The notes: generated by a model from the letters alone, not told the origin. Counted from the stretch's first letter, positions 8,560 to 17,801 are shown. The stretch is DNA of 64,000 nucleotides from Limosilactobacillus pontis (GCF_002940945.1 NZ_PNFV01000001.1:124001-188000); one strand, 5' to 3'. A program made the numbers and translations.

Positions 8560-9999
8560 TTAATGCGGCTTGCTGGTCACATAACCGTCACACGTCCGCA
8601 AACCAGCCTTGGCTAATTTTTGCCGAACATCCGGGTCACGACGGTCCACAAAGTCATCGAGCCGGAGCTTAAGCAGTTTGGACATGACCCTATACTGCTG
8701 CCAAGCCAGCCGAGCCCGCTTGGCCGGATCCGCAGGGAAGCAAAGATATCCATAGGTCTTCTCGGCCTGCTGGCGGCTATCAATGGCCTCAACCACGGCC
8801 TGAACAAGGGCGGGCCGCAGCTGGCCATTGGTGCCATCGATGTACTGGCGCAACCCTGCTAGACTCAAGAAGCGGTAGTGATGGTTGGCACCTGGTAAGA
8901 CCGACATGATCTTAGTCTGCGGGTTGGCTGAGATATAAAGAACGTGAAGTTGGCGCCTGAGATATTTAAGGGCTGGCTTGACCTCCTCATCAGCCGCCAG
9001 GGCCTCCAGAACCGCATTATAGTGGAACTGCCCCTGGCGAGCAATCCTGCTACCCCGAAAGGTTCGGCCGCCTCGTTCGGTCACAATCCTGCCATCTTGA
9101 TCGATGCCAATCGTGTCAGCCGTGTAGTTCTTGATCTCCAGGACAAAGATCCCCTTCTGGTTGACCACGATGCAGTCGATCTGGTTGCTGTTCTCCGTGC
9201 CATTGTGGTATGCGTAAGGCAGGTTGAGGCTGGTCAGCACCCGGCTGTTGGCATCGGCCTTGACGACGCTTTTAACCAGGCGCTCGCCAGCGACTCCCTT
9301 GAGCGTGAGCCCCGCCTGATTGTAAAACCGCTTCAGCTCATCATGATAGGCCGCTGCATCTTTGATCCCACCGTAGATCGTACGCAGGTCCATAACGTTC
9401 TGGTCAGACAGGTAGGCCGGCTTACGCTCCCTAATCCGCTGGACAGTTGACTTAGCATAGTGGTAGGCATGCCTGAAATCACGGTGAACGTTGTGATTCT
9501 TTTCCAGAAGACAGGTCAGGACATCCCGATACTGGTCGACAAGGTTGCCCCAGTAGCGGACACCGTCCAATTCATCGTGGCTGTCCGCCTCCGTTTGGTG
9601 CTGGTAGCGAACTAACTGCTGATTGCGCTCCAAAAACATCTTCTGGTAGCTGCTCGGTGACATGGTATGGGCCGCTAGCTGGAGAAACTCGGTCTGACCG
9701 TTGCCGGACAGGCAGGCGGTCAGCTGCCGCTGCAATGTAGCAACCTGGGTCTGGTAGTCGCCAAGGACCGCCTCGACCACCCGATAATAGCGATCAATCA
9801 GTTTCTCTCGAGAAGCCGGGGCGCCCGTCGCACCACTCCGCCCCTGCAAGGCTTCAAGCTGCTCCTGCAGTTGAGCGACCCGCTGCTCAGTCTGGGTTAG
9901 CCGCCGATCCAGCTGGTGATACCGCTTGACCAGTTCCGTGACGTCTACCACCCGGCCGTCGATAATGATCTGTGGTTCATTATGATGGTTAAAACTCAT
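8560..9999 (-). CDS. NERD-domain nuclease with N-terminal coiled coil
   Basis: A 479-residue protein: short strand-rich N-terminus (QIIIDGRVVDV), coiled coil (residues 22-53), a helical middle region, then a NERD domain from about residue 236. The PD-(D/E)xK-type core is intact: GERLV at 238-242, D275 in QIDCIVV, and E288/K290 in VLEIKNY. NERD domains are nuclease-related and recur in defence and DNA-processing loci. The start at 9999 (MSFNHHNE) has GGAAGGATCC upstream; a longer reading from 10116 would overlap the macrodomain gene. It is the last gene after darT and the macrodomain gene, 31 bases downstream of the latter, and presumably acts with them. Confidence 0.85.
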   Translation of the reverse strand: MSFNHHNEPQIIIDGRVVDVTELVKRYHQLDRRLTQTEQRVAQLQEQLEALQGRSGATGAPASREKLIDRYYRVVEAVLGDYQTQVATLQRQLTACLSGNGQTEFLQLAAHTMSPSSYQKMFLERNQQLVRYQHQTEADSHDELDGVRYWGNLVDQYRDVLTCLLEKNHNVHRDFRHAYHYAKSTVQRIRERKPAYLSDQNVMDLRTIYGGIKDAAAYHDELKRFYNQAGLTLKGVAGERLVKSVVKADANSRVLTSLNLPYAYHNGTENSNQIDCIVVNQKGIFVLEIKNYTADTIGIDQDGRIVTERGGRTFRGSRIARQGQFHYNAVLEALAADEEVKPALKYLRRQLHVLYISANPQTKIMSVLPGANHHYRFLSLAGLRQYIDGTNGQLRPALVQAVVEAIDSRQQAEKTYGYLCFPADPAKRARLAWQQYRVMSKLLKLRLDDFVDRRDPDVRQKLAKAGLRTCDGYVTSKPH

Positions 10000-10030
10000 C
10001 TGGATCCTTCCGTTTCTAAAGGCGAGAACA

Positions 10031-10804
10031 TTATATATCAAGTTCCAGCTGCTCAACCTGCGGCTCGGCGGAATGACTATCCCTTTGCAGCCAAATAGCC
10101 GGACGTTCCTGGTCAATCAGGCGCAGTTCCTTGGTTCCTGCCAGTGCCTGGGCCCGATCATAGGTCTCATTTCCCGGCAGCACTACCCCATCGACGTTCA
10201 CATTCGGGTCCTGGTCAAAACCAGCAGCCAGGACCGCTTCACACTGACGCCAGGCATCATGGGCAACATTGAGGTTCGCCTCGATGGCCTTCTTATCATC
10301 CTGATCATAATGGTCAGTATGGGGATGGTAGATATGGATATAGACCGGGATATCAAGCGAGCCAAGGTAGTCTTCCATCATCTCTTGGACCACCGGCCAC
10401 TTGAGGCCCCCATTGCCAACCCCAAGCTGGGGAAAGGACACCGACTTAATGCCGCGCTGCGCATAGGTCTTGACAAATTTTTCCAGACCGTTTTCTACAT
10501 AGTCGAGCTTTGACTTAGCCCGCCAGTGGCGTTTCGTCGGGAAATTCAGGACCCAGCGCTCCCGTTGCTGCCCCGTGGGCTTGCGCCGCCATAATACCGG
10601 CTCCTCCTTGCTCAGGATCAGTTGCCCCACGTCTAGCTGGTGGGCTCGGCAGATGGTCCGGTAATGTTCAAACATCCGGGGGTAGTAATGTTTAAAGTCC
10701 TTGGCAATCCCCCGTCCCATCACGCCAACGGTATTAACCGTGTTCACCAGGGTCTGCGCTGGTGAAAGGAATAGGTTGGTATCAGTATAGATAATCACGT
10801 TCAC
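10031..10804 (-). CDS. darG: DarG-type macrodomain ADP-ribosyl hydrolase (antitoxin)
   Basis: A 257-residue protein whose first about 150 residues form a DarG-like macrodomain: NTVNTVGVMGRGIAKDF (21-37), FPTKRHWR (88-95, containing the lysine used by DarG for de-ADP-ribosylation) and FPQLGVGNGGLKW (124-136). DarG removes ADP-ribose from thymidine in DNA and often also binds DarT through a C-terminal part. The remaining 100 residues here could serve that role and end in an acidic stretch. GTG start at 10804, with AGGAGG overlapping the region just after the darT stop, so it is translationally linked to darT. Active-site residues appear intact. Confidence 0.88.
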   Translation of the reverse strand: MNVIIYTDTNLFLSPAQTLVNTVNTVGVMGRGIAKDFKHYYPRMFEHYRTICRAHQLDVGQLILSKEEPVLWRRKPTGQQRERWVLNFPTKRHWRAKSKLDYVENGLEKFVKTYAQRGIKSVSFPQLGVGNGGLKWPVVQEMMEDYLGSLDIPVYIHIYHPHTDHYDQDDKKAIEANLNVAHDAWRQCEAVLAAGFDQDPNVNVDGVVLPGNETYDRAQALAGTKELRLIDQERPAIWLQRDSHSAEPQVEQLELDI

Positions 10805-10812
10805 TCGACCTC

Positions 10813-12855
10813 CTAAAACAATAACAAGAAGTTATCATTGTCGTCATTGTCTGCCGGGGCCGCCGAGGGAGCCGGCGTGGCCGAATCCACATGCGGTGGT
10901 GTTTCGGGGGCTGGCCGTGCAGGCGCCTGGCTAGCTGTGGGTGCCAAAGTCACGTCAGCGGGTACACTGGCTTGATCCTCCGTAATGTCAGTGTTCCTAA
11001 AGACCGCTCGAAAGCTCTCCTCAACCCTCTTCAGGATTGGCCGATCGGCGGGCGAGATAATATCGGCCACTTCATTCGTATCCACAAAGTGCCATTCGTC
11101 ACTTCCCGCTGCGCGCCATAGCTTATAGTAATGGCCGCGATAATATAGCGAGGAATAATAGCGGCACTTCAAGCGATAACCCCGAGCAGCACTGATCTCA
11201 CGCTGCACCTTAGTCGGAATCCACTCATTTGTCCCCAGGATCCAATCCGGCTCATGAAAACGGGCTACGGGTTTGATCTCGCCATTAACATCACGAACCG
11301 TTAGCGTTACCTGCTTAAGCTCGGGAACATCGACCCGGAGCTCATTGCCATTGACCACCTTGCTAAAGCCGAATGGCTGCACCGTCCGCGTCAGGTTAGC
11401 CGGGGCTACGGCTGGCTGCAGACCGAGGTGGTACTGGTTGTGCATCACATCGCGCTGGGCTGAGGCGGGACTGGTCTGGACCATGCTCCCGTGGGAATAG
11501 AAAAACTGCGGGTCAACGACAATCCGGTCAATATAGCGTTGTGGGTCAATCTCCTGGTGAGACTGCTTATTGCTGAAAAGGGCGCTGTCGTGCTCCGTCA
11601 ATAGGGTCAGCAGGACCAGCTTCTCGGCCTCGCTTCGTACGACGATCCGTAAGATATCACTCGCCTTGAACTTCAGCCGTTGCGGAAACACAAACTCGGT
11701 GTGTTTCAACCAGTTGGGAGCGCTCCAGTCCTTGTAAATCTGGCGAACATGCTCCTTAAGGAAGGAGCAGTCATCGTCAAACATCGCCTCGGGCTGATCG
11801 GCAACCCGCTTGCCCGCCAGGGAACCCTTGACCAGGTGTCCGCCCTGTTGCAGGAACTTGCTGAGGCTAAAGCCAATGAAGACTGGAACCGGCAGGTGTG
11901 CCGGCCGCCCGTCCGTCCAAAAGGCGGTCTGGTTCCAGTTGGTCAGGGACTTGGGCATCGCCTTGAAGTCCGGATGGTCGCCATAGTACTGGTAGATCCC
12001 CTCGTTTCGATATTGGGTTGGGGTCTTAGGCCGCAGGTAGAAGCGGGCATAGTCATGCACCCAGGGTTTGGTGGCGTCATTATTAACGCTGCTTGCGGCA
12101 TTGTCATTCCTAATGATCTGCTGCTCGGTTCCCCAGTTCTTCGAAGCAATCTCCTGAAATGACAAAATATTGGCCATGTTGTTAATATCCGTAAAGTGCC
12201 AGATCATCCCCGTTGTCGCACTCGGCTGATCATAATACCAGTTAGCGATGTCGGGTGCGTTCTGCTTCAGCCAGGCGAAGGTCTGCCGATAGTTGTCCTG
12301 CGCAGGTGATGGGGCATACAGCCAGTTCAGGTCTTGATCCCCCTGGTCAAACCAATACTTGAGGCATTGGGCGCGCCGAATTGCGAATGCGGACGAATTG
12401 CCCGTCATCTGCTGACGATAGCTTTTCGCGTCAGCTGGCCAGCCAAACTTAACCTGAGGATACTTCTGCATCAACTTGCACAACTGATCCAGCGAAACGT
12501 TGCCAGCGTCGTTGGTCCCTGAGACAGCCACCCCGTAAAAATAAAGGGATGAAATATACTGACCTAGTACCTGGCCGGGCGCAAACTGCTGGAGGTCCTT
12601 GACAATCAGACGGGCCCGGTTAGTCTGGTCCAGCCGCTCAACGGTCCCGATTAACTGGTGGGTAACTCCCGGTTCGTCACCATGAGTCAATAGTGCTTGT
12701 TGAATTTCCGTCAGCGGCTGCGTTTGCCGTTCAGCCTTTGAAATCTGGCGATTGATTGCCTTATCGAATTGATCATCCGGATAGGCACTGGCAATCCAGC
12801 CGTACTTATTGTTCAGCATCAGTCGATAAACGTTGACCGTGCTTGCCTGAGTCAT
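10813..12855 (-). CDS. darT: DarT-like DNA ADP-ribosyltransferase with large flanking domains
   Basis: A 680-residue protein with a DarT (DUF4433) domain in its middle. Visible motifs are MIWHFTDINNMANIL (H220), WVHDYARFYLRPKTP (HDY 267-269), and HTEFVFPQRLKF with the probable catalytic E387. DarT ADP-ribosylates thymidine in single-stranded DNA and blocks replication. Stand-alone DarT is about 210 residues. Here about 215 unassigned residues precede the domain and about 270 follow. The C-terminus is a Pro/Ala-rich linker ending in an acidic tip (DNDDNDNFLLLF). ATG 12855 is preferred because GAGGAG lies 7 bases upstream. A separate promoter (TACAAT near 12903-12898) and a terminator upstream suggest that darT-darG-NERD can be transcribed independently. 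Confidence 0.85.
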   Translation of the reverse strand: MTQASTVNVYRLMLNNKYGWIASAYPDDQFDKAINRQISKAERQTQPLTEIQQALLTHGDEPGVTHQLIGTVERLDQTNRARLIVKDLQQFAPGQVLGQYISSLYFYGVAVSGTNDAGNVSLDQLCKLMQKYPQVKFGWPADAKSYRQQMTGNSSAFAIRRAQCLKYWFDQGDQDLNWLYAPSPAQDNYRQTFAWLKQNAPDIANWYYDQPSATTGMIWHFTDINNMANILSFQEIASKNWGTEQQIIRNDNAASSVNNDATKPWVHDYARFYLRPKTPTQYRNEGIYQYYGDHPDFKAMPKSLTNWNQTAFWTDGRPAHLPVPVFIGFSLSKFLQQGGHLVKGSLAGKRVADQPEAMFDDDCSFLKEHVRQIYKDWSAPNWLKHTEFVFPQRLKFKASDILRIVVRSEAEKLVLLTLLTEHDSALFSNKQSHQEIDPQRYIDRIVVDPQFFYSHGSMVQTSPASAQRDVMHNQYHLGLQPAVAPANLTRTVQPFGFSKVVNGNELRVDVPELKQVTLTVRDVNGEIKPVARFHEPDWILGTNEWIPTKVQREISAARGYRLKCRYYSSLYYRGHYYKLWRAAGSDEWHFVDTNEVADIISPADRPILKRVEESFRAVFRNTDITEDQASVPADVTLAPTASQAPARPAPETPPHVDSATPAPSAAPADNDDNDNFLLLF

Positions 12856-12935
12856 AAAATCACTCCTCAATGTTACCGATAAAATAATCCGTCTTTTATT
12901 GTACCCCCTCGTACTGTAAAATTGCCGAACAAATT

Positions 12936-12968
12936 AAAAAAAGGACATCGATATTGTCGACATCCTTT
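12936..12968 (-). terminator. Terminator between the cold-shock-like gene and darT
   Basis: On the minus strand AAGGATGTCGA pairs (with two G-U pairs) with TCGATGTCCTT and is followed by seven T residues. It ends the upstream two-gene unit, so darT probably depends on its own promoter or on read-through. Confidence 0.75.
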
Positions 12969-12989
12969 GTATTATCATCCATTGTGAAA

Positions 12990-15512
12990 TCATAGACCAA
13001 CGTCAGCGGGTGCTATCTTGGTCACCCGAAGGTCCCACTTTGCCCGTTTACGGTTCCAGTGGTAGGCAACCTTCGCCACTACATCTTGATTATCGTCATA
13101 TTCACTGGCCTCAAGAAATTCCTCTGGAACCAGCGCCTTTTGACCATCTGGAAGCACTACAAACCCCAAGATCCGGCCAGAAGCAATGGTCTGGTACTCA
13201 AACGTCCCCGTCACCTGTTTTTCCGTGGCCGGTTCGACCTTATTCAGCTCTGCTAACTGCCAGCCCCACGTCTCTTTCTTAGAGTTCCAGTTAATCTGGG
13301 CTACCCCACTGAGCAAGTCGCCGTTATGCAACTGATGCTGACTGACTACATTATCAGGAACAAAACAGTCAGAATGCAGAAAGTGCAGAAAGCCAAAGCC
13401 ATGACGCTCGTTACGGTCAAGTCGCTCACCATTGAACGGCAGGATATAGTTCATCTTGACCTCATCAGTCGGCTGATACGATTGCAGCTGACCATAGTAG
13501 TCATGATGCTTGCCATTGATTACGATTCGCGCCTGATAGAATTTACCGGGCATTACCTGTTGCGTCAAGGCCTGGTCATGAAGGTGGATCGGCGGGTTCA
13601 TGACGCTGCCGGTCGTAACGGGAATGATCCCCGTGGAATTCTTTTCCTGATTATTCCAGCAAACAAAGAACGGTGCCGGGGTCACATCAACGTAGAGGAT
13701 CTCGCCCAGTGCCGGCTTGGCTTGATCCTGCAGGGTAGTTGTCACGTCATCGCAGGCAGAAGTCGATTGGTACCAGTCCTGAGCTACCACCTGGTTAATT
13801 TTCGCCGGCAGCTGCTGACCCGCCCTGACCGTTGCCTTGGCCAATTGGACCAGGCCCTTAACCAGGGGACGTTGCGCTTCCTGATCAGCCAGGAGGGTTA
13901 TTAAGGTCGCGATGTCCGCTAGCCGAGCATTTGGTAAGGAAACCGCCATCATCAGAGCGGCCTGATAGTTCTGTCGATCATCGTCCCGGTAACGAGCCGC
14001 CAACATACTCCAGAAGTAGGTGTTGCGCTGGTTATGTTTAACCGCTGCCAGCAACTCGTCATTAAGCTGGGCAAGCTGGCCTCGCTGGTCCAGCAGCTTC
14101 CCTAGTTGATAGACAATCCAATCCCGATTAGTGGTTTGGTCTTTGAGAATGGTTAGCCCATGCTGCGCCAAGGTAACCTGTTCATCGCGGGCTCCCGTTA
14201 TCAATAGGGCTTTGACGTATGCGGAAACGATTTTTTCGGCGAGACTAGGCAAAATGTGCCCACTGTCGCTTTCTTTCTCCTGACGATCGCTCTCACTGAA
14301 GTGGTCAAAGCCAAAGAATTCTATTACCTGCTCCAAGGTAGCAGCGTACCGGTCCAACTGGTCCTTCTGTTGCTGGTACAAGCCGAGATAGTATGGCAAA
14401 AGCAGGCTCCCCGTCTGGGAATGGTAGTCAGCCTGACTAAGAAGTGGCTTAGTATCCGCAAAGGTGGTGACCAGTTGCTGGGGATCATGGCTCTTGGCAG
14501 CATCCCATTCACGACTAAGTACCTGTTTAATAACCCGCTGATCGAGCAGCTGCTTAAATTGGTCGGTAAGCGGCAGCTGCGGCTTGTTCAGGGCCAGGTA
14601 TAGGTCGGCAACATTATCAGCCAGGCTTGGATAGGACTGGTCACCATTCGTCGTAGCCTGATAGTCGTCATGGCTAAGGTTTTTAATCCCCAGGGTGGCA
14701 ATCAGCTCCATCAGGCAGCGGCCGTTTTGAGCCAACTGGTCTGGGTGGTGCTTATAGAGTCCCACATAGAAAGGTGTAAACAATACTTCAAACGCAATAT
14801 CCTGTTTGCTGACAAACGGCTGGATTACCGACCAGAAAGCCCGCAGCCCCGCCTGATCATCCGCCTTCTCTAACTCCCAGGCTCGCGATGCCAATGCCTG
14901 GTTGCCAATATTATGGCGAATAGACCGAGCCAGGGCCCCTTGCGCTACCAACATATTGGCGAGCAGTGCCGACCAGTCTTCTGACCTGCGCATCGCTACT
15001 GTCATCGCAGACGTCATTGTCGAGGCCACGGCCGTCATCCCCCGTTCATTGCTTTTCACGTTGAGGTAGACATGGTCCTGCGGCTCAAGCGCATAGTTTA
15101 CCGTAAATAAGTCATCCAGCGATGGGCTGATGGTAATCATGAACTTGACAAGGTCCGCAGCTTGGTCTTGCTTGGCCAATTCCCAGGCCTTGTTAGCCAA
15201 CCTAGACTGCAGGTTTTTCCAAAATAGGTAGTTACCCATCTGGGGGTCAAATAGGCCCAATCGTTGACACTGGGTCAAGATCTTCGCCAGGCTAACCAGC
15301 CGCCCATTTCCGTCTTGCTCACGATCGAGTTCATCAACCAGCAGGTCGTACATCACCCAGGACAATTCCCAATCAACATTCAGGCCTTCGCGGCGTGCCG
15401 CTTGTGCACAATTATAAGCCCGCCCGAGGATCTGACGATGATCCTTCTGCGGTGCTTCCTTAGCCTGCTTACGTAACTCCTTAATCTGTTCTTTCACTTG
15501 CTCTTCATCCAT
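12990..15512 (-). CDS. Helical-repeat protein with C-terminal cold-shock/OB-like domains
   Basis: An 840-residue cytosolic protein. Residues 1-580 are almost wholly alpha-helical with TPR-like pairs (for example ANKAWELAKQDQ, ASRAWELEKADDQ and a similar REWDAAKSHDP), suggesting a protein-binding solenoid. Residues about 590-840 look like two or three small beta-barrels: GEILYVDVTPAPFFVCW, then a cold-shock-like segment (HGFGFLHFLHSDCFVPDNVV at 703-722), then GRILGFVVLPDGQKALVPEEF. The last parts suggest RNA or ssDNA binding. The start lies 2 bases after the stop of the pseudo-helicase, with AGGAGG inside the junction, so the two are translated together. I do not recognise a named family. Confidence 0.7.
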   Translation of the reverse strand: MDEEQVKEQIKELRKQAKEAPQKDHRQILGRAYNCAQAARREGLNVDWELSWVMYDLLVDELDREQDGNGRLVSLAKILTQCQRLGLFDPQMGNYLFWKNLQSRLANKAWELAKQDQAADLVKFMITISPSLDDLFTVNYALEPQDHVYLNVKSNERGMTAVASTMTSAMTVAMRRSEDWSALLANMLVAQGALARSIRHNIGNQALASRAWELEKADDQAGLRAFWSVIQPFVSKQDIAFEVLFTPFYVGLYKHHPDQLAQNGRCLMELIATLGIKNLSHDDYQATTNGDQSYPSLADNVADLYLALNKPQLPLTDQFKQLLDQRVIKQVLSREWDAAKSHDPQQLVTTFADTKPLLSQADYHSQTGSLLLPYYLGLYQQQKDQLDRYAATLEQVIEFFGFDHFSESDRQEKESDSGHILPSLAEKIVSAYVKALLITGARDEQVTLAQHGLTILKDQTTNRDWIVYQLGKLLDQRGQLAQLNDELLAAVKHNQRNTYFWSMLAARYRDDDRQNYQAALMMAVSLPNARLADIATLITLLADQEAQRPLVKGLVQLAKATVRAGQQLPAKINQVVAQDWYQSTSACDDVTTTLQDQAKPALGEILYVDVTPAPFFVCWNNQEKNSTGIIPVTTGSVMNPPIHLHDQALTQQVMPGKFYQARIVINGKHHDYYGQLQSYQPTDEVKMNYILPFNGERLDRNERHGFGFLHFLHSDCFVPDNVVSQHQLHNGDLLSGVAQINWNSKKETWGWQLAELNKVEPATEKQVTGTFEYQTIASGRILGFVVLPDGQKALVPEEFLEASEYDDNQDVVAKVAYHWNRKRAKWDLRVTKIAPADVGL

Positions 15513-15514
15513 TG

Positions 15515-17533
15515 CTAGTCCTCCTGTGCTGATAACTGACGCAACCCAGCAATCAGTTTTTGAATTGCCTCATTGTGGTCAAGTGCCTCCCGATCGGCGG
15601 CCAGGTTGGCAGTCGTCCAGCCTACCTTTGGCGAGTAGTAAAATTGGATCCGGCAACTGTCCGCGCCGGCCAAGTAGACCAGCAGGTAGTACTTGGCCAG
15701 CTCCCGATCAACCCCGCTGATGGTAAAGTCAAGTGGGCCACACAGTGATTGCAGATGTGCAAACAAGGACCGTTCCAAGGCGGTCACTGGTCCCACTTGA
15801 TCAAACGATGTTGCCATCTGAACATCCCTGGCAAGGCGCTGCCCGTCGATAACCTGGGTGTTCAGCTTAAACTTTCGAAAAATACTCCCGGCATTACGGA
15901 CTTCGGCCCATCGTTTGGCACAAGATAAGGCCGTATAGGCGAACCGCAAACGGTGTTCAGTTACATTGGTAGGACAACCAAAGTCCAGGTAGACATTCGG
16001 CCACTTTTCCTCCGCGGCCCGGTAACAGTTGCGGGCATAAGCATACTGAACTAAGACCCCCTTGTAATAAGGATCCGTTTGTAGCAGCTTCATTAACATG
16101 TTGGGCAGTTTCTGCCGCTTACAATCACGACGGGGATCCGCATCTGGGTGGGCCTGCACGAGTTGACGGATAGCCTGATTGTATTGCCGCGTCGTCAACT
16201 GTTCTGGATCAGGAAGGGTAATTCCTAGCTGACGGAGATGCTCAGCCGCCGCCTGGAGAAACTCAGTTGTCCGAGCATCGTGCTGGCGGTGGACGTCATC
16301 ACTTTCCACCTGCTGATTGTGCTCCTTAAGCTGGGTCATGACGTCCGGGTGCGACGCCTTGAAGCGTTCATACAGGTCCTGATATAGGGCCACCACCTCC
16401 TGGTCGCTCAGCTGGGTTTCCCCAGTCGTCAGGAGATTGGTAATTAATTCCGCCGTATATTGGTGCCGGGCAGGGTCATTCAAGAAGAAGAACCGTGCCT
16501 CCTGGAAGTGGAGCTGGCACTGCTGGTTACGGTAGTCCCGGTTGGCGCCCAGCGCCGTGATGCAGATCGTGGTTCCGGCAAAGACATCGTTCAACTTGTC
16601 AGTGCCCAGGGGTAGGTCATACTGATTACGGGTAAAGTAGAGAACATCCCCCACCGCCAGTCGATCAGCCAGGCCCATCCGTTTGCGAATCTGCTGGTTA
16701 TAGGCATGGGCGAGGGCATTATTATTGGTGATTACGCAACCTTGACCCTGCCCCCGCTTGCGGAATTCCTTGACGAACTCGTTGACAATTGCCTGTTCGC
16801 GCTCTTGATCGCTATGGCAGCGAAAGTCAAGATTAAAAAGCGTCTGACCATCATCTTCAAACTCAAATGGTAGCCGTTTGACCGGGTCAGCAATCATTGT
16901 GGACAGCTGGTGACGGGTAACGGCCAGACTCCCAGTTGGTGTTGTCAGGTCAGTCAACTCATACTTTTCAGCCGCCAGCTGGTGATCCCGGTAGTAGGCC
17001 ATACTAAGGGCTGGCGGGGTACTGACACTGGCGGCGGGTAGCTGGAATTCGTCCCCAATCATGATAATTTGTGCTGGCCGATTCTTAATCCCAGTTGCCG
17101 CAATCAAATCGTCGAGAAGCCGGCCAGAGCCGAACTGCAGGCGCGACATGGCGTTCTCCTGATTACTGATCATTGCGGCCCCGTAAACGACAAAAAGCCG
17201 CGTGTTGGTATCATTTTCAAGGGGAAACTTCAGACGGACCGCCGCAATCTGGGTGTCCTGGTCGTTAACCTCCACCTCGTCGTGGGCCCGCTGGTAGATC
17301 GACCGGTGAATCGTCTGGGCCTGCCCGACGGCACTAACTGCCTTGGCGGCAGGACCCGTCGCTGCCATCAGCTTCGTTGTCAGTTGGCGACGACCAGCTA
17401 ACCGTAAGATGGAGTCAACCATGCCTACCTTGCCAGTCCCAGTCTGACCGGTTAGGATAAAGATCTTCCGGTCGCTGTCCAAAAATCTATCAATCTTATC
17501 AAGCGCTATCTGCTGTCCGGTCGTTAACTGCAT
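15515..17533 (-). CDS. RecD/PIF1-like helicase-fold protein with degenerate catalytic motifs
   Basis: A 672-residue protein with the overall pattern of a superfamily 1 RecD/PIF1-like helicase. The fold signatures are TGQTGTGK (28-35), AATGPAAKAVS (57-67), TIHRSIY (74-80), IIMIGDEFQLPAA (156-168) and FAYTAL (531-536). However, Walker A ends in K35-V36 instead of K-S/T, the Walker B acids are Y117-G118, the motif IV R-Q is TTPT (197-200), the HKAQGxEW motif reads YRAAEEKW (504-511), and the motif VI arginine is C538. The reading frame is intact throughout, so this looks like a maintained pseudo-ATPase rather than a dying gene. Start 17533 is supported by AAGGAAG. First gene of the DarTG island. 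Confidence 0.8.
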   Translation of the reverse strand: MQLTTGQQIALDKIDRFLDSDRKIFILTGQTGTGKVGMVDSILRLAGRRQLTTKLMAATGPAAKAVSAVGQAQTIHRSIYQRAHDEVEVNDQDTQIAAVRLKFPLENDTNTRLFVVYGAAMISNQENAMSRLQFGSGRLLDDLIAATGIKNRPAQIIMIGDEFQLPAASVSTPPALSMAYYRDHQLAAEKYELTDLTTPTGSLAVTRHQLSTMIADPVKRLPFEFEDDGQTLFNLDFRCHSDQEREQAIVNEFVKEFRKRGQGQGCVITNNNALAHAYNQQIRKRMGLADRLAVGDVLYFTRNQYDLPLGTDKLNDVFAGTTICITALGANRDYRNQQCQLHFQEARFFFLNDPARHQYTAELITNLLTTGETQLSDQEVVALYQDLYERFKASHPDVMTQLKEHNQQVESDDVHRQHDARTTEFLQAAAEHLRQLGITLPDPEQLTTRQYNQAIRQLVQAHPDADPRRDCKRQKLPNMLMKLLQTDPYYKGVLVQYAYARNCYRAAEEKWPNVYLDFGCPTNVTEHRLRFAYTALSCAKRWAEVRNAGSIFRKFKLNTQVIDGQRLARDVQMATSFDQVGPVTALERSLFAHLQSLCGPLDFTISGVDRELAKYYLLVYLAGADSCRIQFYYSPKVGWTTANLAADREALDHNEAIQKLIAGLRQLSAQED

Positions 17534-17737
17534 TTTTGTCACTTCCTTGATATTGTTCACATTCATTTTAGCGCGTATTTGGCCTAAATGACGCGCCAAG
17601 ATTAGATTTTCAGCTCTTTGGCAACAATTTAGTACCAGCCGTAGAGTCAACACAAAAAGGATCGGAACCGAAGCATTCCAATCCATTTATGTCACTACCG
17701 TAAATCTAGCATACCAGCAAACAGCATTATGCTAGCT

Positions 17738-17788
17738 TTAAAATGTAAAAAAATGTAAAATAAATTTAAAATGTAAAAAAATGTAAAA
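17738..17788. repeat. Tandem AT-rich direct repeat upstream of the AAA ATPase gene
   Basis: Two copies of a roughly 21-bp unit, each containing AAAATGTAAAA-type half-units (four AATGTAAAA occurrences in all), separated by TAAATTT. They sit just before the ribosome binding site of the next gene, in the divergent intergenic region. They could be an operator or an iteron-like site. Confidence 0.6.
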
Positions 17789-17801
17789 GTAGGTGAACCC
17801 T

